Below are positions 44,596-52,692 of a stretch of DNA of 64,000 bases, piece by piece. The stretch covers positions 124,001-188,000 of the forward strand of contig JACDAQ010000026.1 in assembly GCA_013695355.1 (NCBI GenBank), given 5' to 3'. Within the stretch, counting starts at the first letter, position 1; every line of letters starts with the position of its first letter. The position numbers and the translations under genes were made by a program. This stretch comes from Candidatus Protochlamydia sp. (GTDB taxonomy: Bacteria; Chlamydiota; Chlamydiia; Chlamydiales; Parachlamydiaceae). A model generated the notes under the pieces. It was not told where the DNA came from. It saw only the letters and a program-made list of their open reading frames with translations, and did not search any database.

Positions 44596-46308
44596 TCAGA
44601 TCATCAGCATTTGCTGTTTTTCAAACTTGCGCTGTTCCTGGTCCAGCCGCCCTAATTCGTATCCTTCATAATCAACAAATTTAAAAAAGCGTTCGAAAGC
44701 GGGGTAAGCATCCGAGACCTGCTTAGCCATGGTTTGAGCAATGTAGCGATAAGCGGGGTGTCCGGCAGGGGAGGAGCGAAGCTCGCACATCCATTGTAGC
44801 GCCCTCAAATTTAAGTGAAAATACCATCTGATATTATAGGCCATTGGGACGACATACTGTGCCTCTTCAGGAAGCTCGGCCGCCATCATATCAAATACCA
44901 TCTTAGCTTGATGAAGGGCCTGGCAATATTCTTCTTCGTAGGGTGTGTTTTGAATTTCAGGCGGGATGTAAAAGCCGTAATCGCAGCATAAGAGCTGCCT
45001 TTCTTGCGTTAAAGTACGATGCCGGTGTAAATCACGATAGGCTCCGAAATCTGAGACAATTTCGAAAGTAAATTCAGCATGCTCCAAAGCCCGGGGAGAT
45101 TTCTGCCTGCGATTTTCTCGCGCATTGCATCCAGCATCTAAAATCCGTGCGAGTTCTTCATCAGGTAAGGTTTTGCAATGGCCCCACAATTCAGGGAGTC
45201 CCTTGTCGGTCACTGTATATAATAGGGCGGCCGCCACTTTTGCAACAGCTTGAGGATCGCAGGAAACTAAGCGCACGCCAGGCACAAGAGAGCGATCGCA
45301 TTGATCCACATGCTGCTCTGCAAGGAGCTTAAGTTCTGTTTGCATCGTTTCAAAAAAACGGGCATAAGTTTGATGGGTTCGATGCATGGGGTTGGAGCGG
45401 CGTACAAAAGAGGGAATGATTTTAGATAATTCCTCATAGCTTCTCTTTCCGATATCCTGAAGTTCAACGAGATTTTGGCAATTCATTTTATGAATGAGCT
45501 GCTCGTAGAAACGGCCATTTCCAAAAATTCCCATATTAGTCAAGGTCCCTGCCGGTAAAAGGCCGCGCAGGCAGTCCAGCACCTTTGCCCTTAAGGCTGC
45601 CGTATAGGCTGTTTTAGAAATAGAAGGATCTTTAGGAAAGCGTTGCTCTATAATGGATGTCACTGGAGGAATTAGCCGGCTATAGGTTTCGAAAAGCCTA
45701 TTGCAGGTTTGGATGTAGCTATCCCGGTAGGCAGATGTCATTAAAATTGGGTCGCGGTAGAAGAGGTACTCGCCGTTTACCTTTTGGTCAAAATAAATGT
45801 AGCGAGTTGATTTTTCCAGAGGCGAACCCCCAATCCGGCTGTCTTCAATAACTTTAGCTGCGATCATAGAAATATTTTCTATAGCTAAGTGCGCTCCCCC
45901 TAATTCACCGATAGAATCGTCTCCATACCCATCTAAAATGCGATCGTAAAAAGATTGGGCTTTTTTTATCGCTTCAGTCTGTTGATGGGCGTGCTGTTCT
46001 TCTTTATTGAAAGTATTCCCGGTAATTGCTTCGAAAGCTGCTTCTTCATTATTATTGATAAATTCTTTTAGCAGCAAAGTCCGTAATCCCAGATTGGATC
46101 GTGAATAACGGGAAAACAGGGCTCCCTTAATTACTTCTGGCAAATTCCGCAAACCGAATACGTGGCCTGAAGTATTAGTGACATACTTATTCAAAGTTTT
46201 GATTTGATCTTCGGTAAAACTTTCGTAATCATCTGTCAACATACAATAAGATCCTTCTGGAAAAAAGTTCAGAGCGTGTTCCCTAAGAACCTGTTCAATA
46301 TTTATCAT
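44596..46308 (-). CDS. thyX: FAD-dependent thymidylate synthase, long chlamydial form
   Basis: The 570-residue protein is about twice the usual ThyX (220-250). The C-terminal half contains R-H-R-T-L-T-Q-E-R-Q (about 429), the variant of the ThyX motif RHRxxSxNExSxR. Q-Y-V-V-P-M, N-I-R-W-Y-F-H-L-N-L-R and H-P-A-Y-R-Y follow. The N-terminal half has a second, more decayed ThyX-like copy (F-S-R-Y-S-R-S-N-L-G-L-R and R-Y-I-Y-F-D). It should make dTMP from dUMP using FAD and methylene-THF. Chlamydiae carry similarly long ThyX proteins instead of ThyA. No dfr gene is adjacent. Confidence 0.85.
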   Translation of the reverse strand: MINIEQVLREHALNFFPEGSYCMLTDDYESFTEDQIKTLNKYVTNTSGHVFGLRNLPEVIKGALFSRYSRSNLGLRTLLLKEFINNNEEAAFEAITGNTFNKEEQHAHQQTEAIKKAQSFYDRILDGYGDDSIGELGGAHLAIENISMIAAKVIEDSRIGGSPLEKSTRYIYFDQKVNGEYLFYRDPILMTSAYRDSYIQTCNRLFETYSRLIPPVTSIIEQRFPKDPSISKTAYTAALRAKVLDCLRGLLPAGTLTNMGIFGNGRFYEQLIHKMNCQNLVELQDIGKRSYEELSKIIPSFVRRSNPMHRTHQTYARFFETMQTELKLLAEQHVDQCDRSLVPGVRLVSCDPQAVAKVAAALLYTVTDKGLPELWGHCKTLPDEELARILDAGCNARENRRQKSPRALEHAEFTFEIVSDFGAYRDLHRHRTLTQERQLLCCDYGFYIPPEIQNTPYEEEYCQALHQAKMVFDMMAAELPEEAQYVVPMAYNIRWYFHLNLRALQWMCELRSSPAGHPAYRYIAQTMAKQVSDAYPAFERFFKFVDYEGYELGRLDQEQRKFEKQQMLMI

Positions 46309-46334
46309 CCGATCGAAGATTTTGAACAGGTTCT
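46286..46334. repeat. palindromic element, GAACCTGTTC family
   Basis: AGAACCTGTTCAATA is mirrored by ATTTTGAACAGGTTCT around the same CCGATCGAAG centre as the 13408 element. It covers the first codons of thyX, whose ATG is at 46308, so the palindrome straddles the thyX start and its ribosome-binding region. Confidence 0.8.
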
Positions 46335-46337
46335 AAA

Positions 46338-46515
46338 AACCTGAATTTTGGGTTTCTCCTCGATATTTAGGGAATCTCGCTCCCTATCTTCCCCCTTTCT
46401 CTTTCTATCGATTTGATATTAAAGCGAAAGGATAAATCTAAGGCACGATGCCCCTTACAACCTGATCATAGATTTTGAACAGGTTCTTACATTCAATGAG
46501 ATTAGAACTCAGGTT
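46338..46515. repeat. family A hairpin element copy 3, containing a nested GAACCTG element
   Basis: The ends AACCTGAATTTTGG and AACTCAGGTT are degraded inverse repeats. The interior matches the 36209 element. The right arm is interrupted at 46459-46486. Confidence 0.75.
46459..46486. repeat. nested GAACCTG-family element flanked by TTAC
   Basis: AACCTGATCATAGATTTTGA plus ACAGGTTC lies inside family A copy 3. TTAC is present on both sides (46455-46458 and 46487-46490). The sequence without it aligns with the 36209 copy. Confidence 0.65.
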
Positions 46516-46747
46516 AAAAAGGAATCAATGTTCGGTTGGCGTGAAGGTCTCTCAAGATTAAATAAAAATCATCCCATATTTAATTAGATGACTTTCGAGT
46601 AAGCCTTGAAGCGCCTAACGCATATATGGAATCACCACTTTAGAATGCCACAAATCTTGCACTCTTTCAAGCAAAATGTCATCATTCACACCAAACAGAT
46701 GATTAAGATTAGTGGGATAGGTTTATCTTTCGTCAAAGAGGTAATTG
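46516..46747. other. non-coding region before the HExxH gene
   Basis: No gene is seen. 46706-46723 repeats the 18-nt AGATTAGTGGGATAGGTT found at 35169. GAGG at 46738 is the ribosome-binding site of the next gene. Confidence 0.5.
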
Positions 46748-47620
46748 ATGATTATTGAACAATGGAAAGAGTGGAACCAACAAGGTTTGATTCCTGGGCC
46801 TGATGAAGGTGAGGCAGATTGGAAGAGTCGGATCGCTTATTGCTTGCAGCTAAAGAAAGAATTAGCTGTCATGATGGAAAAAAATTTCCCTTTTTGTGAA
46901 GCGGAGGCAGGCAATGCGGCTGAGGGAATTGCAATTACCGAACCCCTGTACGACCTTTCACCTGAATGGGTACCTATTTTTTATAATAATTTTCAACTGG
47001 CTCCGTGGCACGGAGGGTGCGCCTGGATTTTTCAATTAAATGAACAAACGCCTACAGCAGCTTTTTTGCAACTTAGAAGCTGTTTCAGATTTAAAAATAA
47101 ATTTTTATTTTTCTACACGCGGCAGGAATTAATAGCACATGAACTTGCCCATATAGGAAGGATGATGTTTGAAGAACCTATATTTGAAGAGATCTTGGCT
47201 TATCGCACTTCGGCTTCAAAAGGGCGGCAATGGCTGGGGCCGATTGTGCAATCTTCCAAAGAAAGTTTATTTTTTTTAGGAAGTTTAGCTATGATAACAA
47301 TGGTGAATTTAGCCTTTATGGTTTTAAACCAACCTTTTCCGATGCACATTTCCTTGGCCCTCTGGCTCTTTCCGATGACCCTTTTATTTATGGCTTTTAT
47401 ACGCCTTGGGAGAAGGCAATTGATTTTTAAGCGGTGCTGTCAGCAGATAAAAATTATTTTATCCGCTTCGCAAAAAGCGCATGCCTTGGCCTATCGCCTT
47501 TCAGACCAAGAAATTTTTCTATTTTCCAGTTCTTCCTCTTCTGCGATTTTGTCTTATATTTCAGAACAAAAATCTTTTCGATGGACTTTTTTAAAAGCAG
47601 TTTATTTGTCGGATATTTGA
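46748..47620 (+). CDS. membrane protein with HExxH metallopeptidase motif
   Basis: The 290-residue protein has a soluble N-terminal domain ending in R-Q-E-L-I-A-H-E-L-A-H (H131-E-L-A-H135), followed by E-E-P-I-F-E-E-I-L-A-Y-R with candidate third-ligand glutamates. This is a gluzincin-like zinc site. Two TM helices follow (about 185-205 and 210-230), then a basic cytoplasmic tail. It could be a membrane-tethered protease. No named family is recognised. GAGG lies 6 nt before the ATG at 46748; the TTG at 46745 is less likely. The 3' end overlaps the convergent gene by 19 nt. Confidence 0.65.
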   Translation: MIIEQWKEWNQQGLIPGPDEGEADWKSRIAYCLQLKKELAVMMEKNFPFCEAEAGNAAEGIAITEPLYDLSPEWVPIFYNNFQLAPWHGGCAWIFQLNEQTPTAAFLQLRSCFRFKNKFLFFYTRQELIAHELAHIGRMMFEEPIFEEILAYRTSASKGRQWLGPIVQSSKESLFFLGSLAMITMVNLAFMVLNQPFPMHISLALWLFPMTLLFMAFIRLGRRQLIFKRCCQQIKIILSASQKAHALAYRLSDQEIFLFSSSSSSAILSYISEQKSFRWTFLKAVYLSDI

Positions 47621-49443
47621 GCTGCAAAAAAGCGTGAATTAAAATAAACTTCCAGTTCATTCGTAAGGTTTAAAGCGCGGCCTTCTAGATCTTCAATTGT
47701 CGAGGAGTTGAATATTTGAATGTCTTTATCGTATTTTTGGTTAAGCCGCTCTGTTGTTCGTTCTTCTTTTTCCTCGAATGCCTCTTCCATTTCCTCTAAA
47801 AAAGTAATTAATTGTTGAAAGGCGCACATTTGAATTTTTCTTTCAAAATCATTCAGCATCGGAGGAGGAAAACCAATTTTCTCAGAGAAGTATTGCAAGA
47901 TAATCGCTTGAGAGGCTTTTCCAAGCATCGTGCCCATCAATTGTAGATAGGGCGTTGAGAAGTTGGCAGCGTCTAATGTTAGGAGAAAAGCTCTTTGGCT
48001 TTTTTCGAGACTAGAAATGGCATATTGCAAGCGTTCCTGAGGTTTGGCTGTTCTTAAGGGAGTTGTTTTTTCTTCCAGCCATTCCTTTTCAAGACGCTTG
48101 GCCGGACCTTCGATAAAACCTTCCAAAAGTTTCAGATGGGTAGAAGTTAAACAATCAAAAGTGGATGGCTTATGTGAAATATATTCATAGAATTTATCTA
48201 AAATTATTTCAGAATTTAAATTTAAATCCTTAAAATAAAGCGGGTATAAAGAAGCGTGCTTTAAAATAAGCTCTTGCACCTGACGATGTTTTTTGAGAAG
48301 AACTAATTTATTTTGATCAAAGCTCACCCTCTGATGATGAAAATGGCGCTTGGCTATATTCATATACTTAGGATCGGATTCAGACAAAAGATGTTGAGAG
48401 AGGGCCTTTTTTTTCTGGTCAATTTGTTTGAAGAAAGGAGCTTGTTCGGTTCGTAAAGGATGGGCCTCTGTTAAAATGCCTGCCAAAGACCAGCCTGAAT
48501 GCTGCGAAGGGTAGGGGAAGCCTGAGTGCAGCGATCTCGGTACCATGTGAAAGCTGTGAAGGATGGGCATGCTCATTAATTTCGAGTCAGCTGTATGTTG
48601 TTTAAAAGATCCGATCAGAGAAATGGAGGTGCCCGGGGCCATTTCTAACGTCTGCTGCATGATAATCAATTCATTTTCCAACGTCATTTGGATGGGTGTT
48701 TGCTTGACCAACTTTAGCACTTCGGCAATTGAATGGGGTTGCGGCAAATCTGAAATAGCGAAGCGGGTCGCCTTTAAACAAAAGGTATCACGCAGAAATT
48801 GTTCGTTTTTTTTGTGGGTCGAATGGAAGGACGAGTTCTTTTTTTGAGCAGGATCAAGATCAAAAGCAGCCCCAATTTCTTTGAAGGTCTTTTGAGCTTT
48901 TTCCGCATTAACATTTGAATCTGCGGTAATGTATATGCTTCGAGGCAATTGAATAGTTTGGCCTCTGATTTCTTCATCAAGGAGGATTTTATTCCTTTCG
49001 TAATTATAATTCTGCATGGTCTCTTTGGTTGAAGCATCCTTTGCTACAAACGTATTATACCGTTCGATGACGGACCTGGCGGATTTAGCTAATGATCTTT
49101 GAGAAGGATCTCCTTCTTCAAGTTGGGAAATAAGGGGGGAATGGCTGTTAAGGATATCGCGGGCCAAAAGAAGTTCCTGCTTAATCTGACGAAGTTTCTT
49201 CTCCTGCTCCTGCCGGACATGATCGGAAAGAAGTGAACCGATGTAACACTTCCCTAATGCTATAATCCTTTTTAGAGGAGTCAAATGCTTTGCGACCAAT
49301 TGCCCCTCTTCAGTTACTTCAAGGCTGGAAGCTTCGCTGCGCGTAAAAGTGTCAATTTTGACAATGGCCGCCTTTAGAACTTCAGTGGGGTCCTGAAAGG
49401 TTTTTAAGGAAGGCTCTTTAAATGATGATTGATTTGTGTCCAT
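47602..49443 (-). CDS. large helical protein of unknown function
   Basis: The 613-residue protein is hydrophilic, mostly helical, with no signal peptide or clear TM. Long charged helices lie near 80-110 and 560-590 (E-E-M-E-E-A-F-E-E-K-E-E-R-T), which look like coiled coils. A central region has S-I-Y-I-T-A-D-S-N-V-N and I-S-L-I-G-S-F strand-like segments. I recognise no catalytic motif. A chlamydial-specific cytosolic or secreted effector-type protein is possible. No good Shine-Dalgarno box precedes the ATG. It is convergent with the HExxH gene. Confidence 0.6.
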   Translation of the reverse strand: MDTNQSSFKEPSLKTFQDPTEVLKAAIVKIDTFTRSEASSLEVTEEGQLVAKHLTPLKRIIALGKCYIGSLLSDHVRQEQEKKLRQIKQELLLARDILNSHSPLISQLEEGDPSQRSLAKSARSVIERYNTFVAKDASTKETMQNYNYERNKILLDEEIRGQTIQLPRSIYITADSNVNAEKAQKTFKEIGAAFDLDPAQKKNSSFHSTHKKNEQFLRDTFCLKATRFAISDLPQPHSIAEVLKLVKQTPIQMTLENELIIMQQTLEMAPGTSISLIGSFKQHTADSKLMSMPILHSFHMVPRSLHSGFPYPSQHSGWSLAGILTEAHPLRTEQAPFFKQIDQKKKALSQHLLSESDPKYMNIAKRHFHHQRVSFDQNKLVLLKKHRQVQELILKHASLYPLYFKDLNLNSEIILDKFYEYISHKPSTFDCLTSTHLKLLEGFIEGPAKRLEKEWLEEKTTPLRTAKPQERLQYAISSLEKSQRAFLLTLDAANFSTPYLQLMGTMLGKASQAIILQYFSEKIGFPPPMLNDFERKIQMCAFQQLITFLEEMEEAFEEKEERTTERLNQKYDKDIQIFNSSTIEDLEGRALNLTNELEVYFNSRFFAAQISDK

Positions 49444-49599
49444 AGATACATTTTATTTGATAAACTATGTATAGTATATCCTAGCTATGTAAATATTTTG
49501 TTAAGTCTCCATCAATATTTGAATTTTTGAGAATCTCTGTTTTTTTATAGATTCTCTTGTACAATATATCCGATATATTAAAAAATCAAGATGGAAAAA
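49444..49599. other. intergenic region upstream of the large unknown protein
   Basis: This AT-rich stretch contains no gene. With the hairpin element at 49600 it makes up the gap to the Rsm22-like gene. The promoter of the 47602-49443 gene should lie here; no clear box is seen. Confidence 0.4.
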
Positions 49600-49761
49600 A
49601 TACCCAAGTGAATTCAATATTGAAATATGGACTGCTTCAAAGCCCCGGGGTTGGCGTATCTAAAACGACCTAATATTATATAATATGAGGTCATTTTAGA
49701 TCCGTCAGCCGCGGGAGCTTTCAAGCTAGTCCAAATCCAATTTTTGAGTTCACTTGGGTAT
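49600..49761. repeat. 162-bp hairpin element, family E copy 2
   Basis: ATACCCAAGTGAATTCAA mirrors TTGAGTTCACTTGGGTAT. Arms of about 80 nt pair with few mismatches through CGTATCTAAAACGACCT / AGGTCATTTTAGATCCG to a TATAT centre. It lies just beyond the 3' end of the Rsm22-like gene and may end its transcript. Confidence 0.85.
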
Positions 49762-49776
49762 ATCATGAATGGTCGA

Positions 49777-50949
49777 TTACCATTCGTCTATTTCACCATA
49801 AGGATAGGGCTTATTCAAAGCGGCTTCAATTTTAACCCGGGTGCCTACAACAATATCAAAAAATTGCCCTTTTTCAAGTGCGTCATTAAAAGAAATCAAC
49901 TCTCCCCTTTTAAGATAATCAAAAGCTTTCGATTCCACGGGGTGCTCTTTAAGGTGGGAACCCAAATTTTTTTTCCCATCTGTTCCGCAAAGATAAAATC
50001 TTTTTCCTGATTGAGAGTCAACCGGCGGACTGATAATGCGGTAAAGCTTATCCTCAGGTAATTGGAGAGGTCCTGATTGAGGATTTTTAAAAATAACGTA
50101 GCTCATTTTTAAAGATCCTAAATTAATTTGTGCAGCCCGCTGAATCTCTTTCATTAAAAAAGGTTTTTCTAGTTCGCGCTGGGCGTAGCAAGGGCTGTTT
50201 TTGGTTTGCAGCGAAGGACATTCCCCCTTCCAGATGCACGGGGCCTGGACCGGTACATTATCTTTAACAAGTTGGTCCCTTAAAGCAAGCAGACGACGAT
50301 TAGAGGGGAGTAGGGAGCTTTCAGCCAATAAAAGAAATCCATTGGGAGTTAGGCGCTTTAGCAATTCTTCTACCCATTTTTTTTGAGATGAAGGCCAATC
50401 TTTCTGGGTATCCGGAAAAAGTTCTTCAAGGCAGTGGGAAACAATAATGAGATCAAACAACCCTTCGACTGGAAGAGAGGGTTTTCGTAAATCATGTTTT
50501 CTGATTGTTAAAGGATATCCATAGCGGCCGCATATTTCAGCAGCCATTTGCAATGCGCTCAAATTGCGGTCAATGGCGATGACCTCTTTGGCCCCCTGGC
50601 GTAAAGCCGCAAAGGCGAAAGCACCGGGCCCGCTGCCAAGGTCTAAAACACGCCCCGGAGAGGTTGGAAGCTCATTGATAAGGCAAAGTCCTTCTTGATA
50701 ATGTAAAGGCCATTGATAAAGCAAATAAGCTCCAAGCAGATCGGGTTCGGAAAAATAATCCTGCCCGGCCAGCTCTTTCCCAGTTTCTAATCCTTTCTGA
50801 AGTTTTTGGACGGCAGAGACCACACTGCGGAACTCTCGGGTCTGCAGAGAATCGGATGGGCCGGATAACTTGTTGAACCGGCGCCATTGATTGATGAGGA
50901 GCGGCATAACCGTTTCAAAATCAGGTGCTGGTATTTTTTTTTGTTTCAT
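49777..50949 (-). CDS. Rsm22/METTL17-like rRNA methyltransferase family protein
   Basis: The 390-residue protein has a class I SAM fold: V-L-D-L-G-S-G-P-G-A-F near residue 117, V-I-A-I-D-R-N near 140 and D-L-I-I-V-S-H-C-L-E-E-L near 185. It has the Rsm22 cysteine cluster A-P-C-I-W-K-G-E-C-P...S-P-C-Y-A-Q-R, the Fe-S-type site of this family. Rsm22 proteins act on small-subunit ribosome assembly. It starts 8 nt after rluB. In Chlamydia trachomatis I recall the same neighbour of the pseudouridine synthase (CT724). Confidence 0.78.
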   Translation of the reverse strand: MKQKKIPAPDFETVMPLLINQWRRFNKLSGPSDSLQTREFRSVVSAVQKLQKGLETGKELAGQDYFSEPDLLGAYLLYQWPLHYQEGLCLINELPTSPGRVLDLGSGPGAFAFAALRQGAKEVIAIDRNLSALQMAAEICGRYGYPLTIRKHDLRKPSLPVEGLFDLIIVSHCLEELFPDTQKDWPSSQKKWVEELLKRLTPNGFLLLAESSLLPSNRRLLALRDQLVKDNVPVQAPCIWKGECPSLQTKNSPCYAQRELEKPFLMKEIQRAAQINLGSLKMSYVIFKNPQSGPLQLPEDKLYRIISPPVDSQSGKRFYLCGTDGKKNLGSHLKEHPVESKAFDYLKRGELISFNDALEKGQFFDIVVGTRVKIEAALNKPYPYGEIDEW

Positions 50950-50956
50950 AAAATGA

Positions 50957-51658
50957 CTATGCGAAAATTAATTTTTTTTCTGATTCGGTCAAAGGACGCC
51001 AGCTTCCCACAGGCAAAGGGCCTAGCCTCAAACCTCCCAGTCGGATTCTAGTAAGTTCCTGTACTTTCAGCCCTGCAGCGCTTAGTAAAAGACGCACTTC
51101 ACGCTTTTTGCCTTCTCCGATGACGATCTTGATCGTACCCCGCCTGACCTTCTCAACTTTTAGCGGCCTGACAAAAGCTCCTTCAACTAAAGTTCCGTTA
51201 GATATGGCCACCAGATGTTCATGGGAAATTTCCTGATCAGTTTTGGCCAAATATTCTTTTTGGATATTAGAGGAGGGATGAATGACCCGGTTAGCGAAAT
51301 GACCGTCATTTGTAACGATAAGCAGTCCTTGAGTGTCTTTATCTAAGCGTCCTACTGTAAAGAGGCGATGCCCTTCGTCGGCGAACAGGTCTAAAACAAG
51401 CCTTGACTGGCCGCTTCTGCGGGTTGAGCAAATGTAGCCTTCCGGCTTATTCAAAAGGTAGTAAACTTTTTCTTTTACTACTTCAATGGGGATTTCTGAA
51501 ACTGAAATGGCATCGGTCTCGGGATCGACCAGCGTTTGGGGAATGCGCACAATGACGCCATTCACAGTGACTTTTCCATCAAAAATTAATTCTTCACATG
51601 CTCTTCTGGAGGCAATACCTGCGGCTGCAAGAATTTTGCTCAAACGGTTTTTATCCAC
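50957..51658 (-). CDS. RsuA/RluB-family rRNA pseudouridine synthase
   Basis: The 233-residue protein has an N-terminal S4 RNA-binding domain (L-S-K-I-L-A-A-A-G-I-A-S-R-R near 7-20). The catalytic region has V-G-R-L-D-K-D-T-Q-G-L-L-I-V-T-N-D-G near 98, whose Asp is the nucleophile of the family, and later R-E-V-R-L-L-L. It isomerises uridine in rRNA. Whether it is RluB (23S), RsuA (16S) or RluE cannot be decided from the motif. It precedes the Rsm22-like gene and is divergent from gpmA. Confidence 0.9.
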   Translation of the reverse strand: MDKNRLSKILAAAGIASRRACEELIFDGKVTVNGVIVRIPQTLVDPETDAISVSEIPIEVVKEKVYYLLNKPEGYICSTRRSGQSRLVLDLFADEGHRLFTVGRLDKDTQGLLIVTNDGHFANRVIHPSSNIQKEYLAKTDQEISHEHLVAISNGTLVEGAFVRPLKVEKVRRGTIKIVIGEGKKREVRLLLSAAGLKVQELTRIRLGGLRLGPLPVGSWRPLTESEKKLIFA

Positions 51659-51773
51659 ACTATTTTCCTAATATAATATCAACAAAAATTATAGTTTATA
51701 TAGCATTTATTGTAAATTACTTTTCATTAGTTTATATAATAAGTAAAATGATACTTTACTTTTGGGTGTTAAC

Positions 51774-52451
51774 ATGACAAAGCTGATCTTAATGCGGCAC
51801 GGGCAATCTCAATGGAACCTTCATAATCTTTTTACCGGTTGGGTAGATATCCCTCTCTCTCCAAAAGGAGTAGAAGAATCTTTGGAAGGGGGGCGTATCA
51901 TTAAGGATGAACCGATAGACCTGATTTTTACATCAAGCTTGATCCGGGCCCAGATGACTGCCATGCTGGCTATGACCGTGCATCATTCAGGCAAAGTTCC
52001 TGTCATTATGCATCCTGGAGAAGGGTTTTTAGAAGAGTGGGCGGGCATTTACAGCGAAGAAACATTAGCCCGAACGATCCCTGTGATCCGCGCTTGGCAA
52101 TTGAATGAAAGAATGTATGGAGAGCTTCAGGGCGTCAATAAGGCAGCTATGGCTGAAAAATATGGCGCTGAACAGGTGCATATTTGGCGCAGGAGCTTTG
52201 ATGTTCCGCCACCTAAAGGCGAAAGTCTTGAAATGACGGCTGCCCGCTCAATTCCTTATTTCGATGAGAACGTTGTTCCCTATTTAGCACAAGGTAAGAA
52301 TATTTTTATTGCGGCGCATGGCAATTCTTTGCGCTCGATAATGATGGAGCTGGATGGGCTGACGAAAGAGGAAGTTGTGAATCTGGAACTCGCGACAGGC
52401 CTTCCGGTTATTTATGAATACATTAAAGGAAAATTTACAAAACTTAGTTAA
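51774..52451 (+). CDS. gpmA: 2,3-bisphosphoglycerate-dependent phosphoglycerate mutase
   Basis: The 225-residue glycolytic enzyme interconverts 3- and 2-phosphoglycerate. L-M-R-H-G-Q-S-Q-W-N with the phospho-histidine is at 6-15. F-T-G-W-V-D-I-P-L-S follows, then L-N-E-R-M-Y-G-E-L-Q-G-V-N-K near 112, P-P-K-G-E-S-L and the second catalytic histidine in A-A-H-G-N-S-L-R near 178. Length matches the family. The ATG at 51774 is preferred to the TTG at 51762, since it begins right at the first strand. It sits between rluB and nifS as in Chlamydia. Confidence 0.95.
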   Translation: MTKLILMRHGQSQWNLHNLFTGWVDIPLSPKGVEESLEGGRIIKDEPIDLIFTSSLIRAQMTAMLAMTVHHSGKVPVIMHPGEGFLEEWAGIYSEETLARTIPVIRAWQLNERMYGELQGVNKAAMAEKYGAEQVHIWRRSFDVPPPKGESLEMTAARSIPYFDENVVPYLAQGKNIFIAAHGNSLRSIMMELDGLTKEEVVNLELATGLPVIYEYIKGKFTKLS

Positions 52452-52535
52452 AAGAGACTTCCGTTTTAGGAAAGTTGTTGGCATACTAAGTGAAATTGTA
52501 GGCGACAAAGATTAATTGCTGAGACGCTAAGACAA

Positions 52536-52622
52536 GGGAAAAAACAGGATAAGCAGGATGGGCAGGATAGGAACAATTTTGCTTGTTATCTTGCCTATCC
52601 TGCTTATCCTGTTATTTTTCCC
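52536..52622. repeat. 87-bp GGATAAGCAGGAT inverted repeat
   Basis: GGGAAAAAACAGGATAAGCA is mirrored by TGCTTATCCTGTTATTTTTCCC with a TTTTG centre. It lies between gpmA and nifS and could terminate gpmA. The GCAGGAT core recurs at 30495 and 44448. Confidence 0.75.
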
Positions 52623-52692
52623 GTCTTTTCTTTTCTCTGTGTTTAAACTATGCTATTCTTACATCCTACCAATGCTATAGACGCGGATTACA

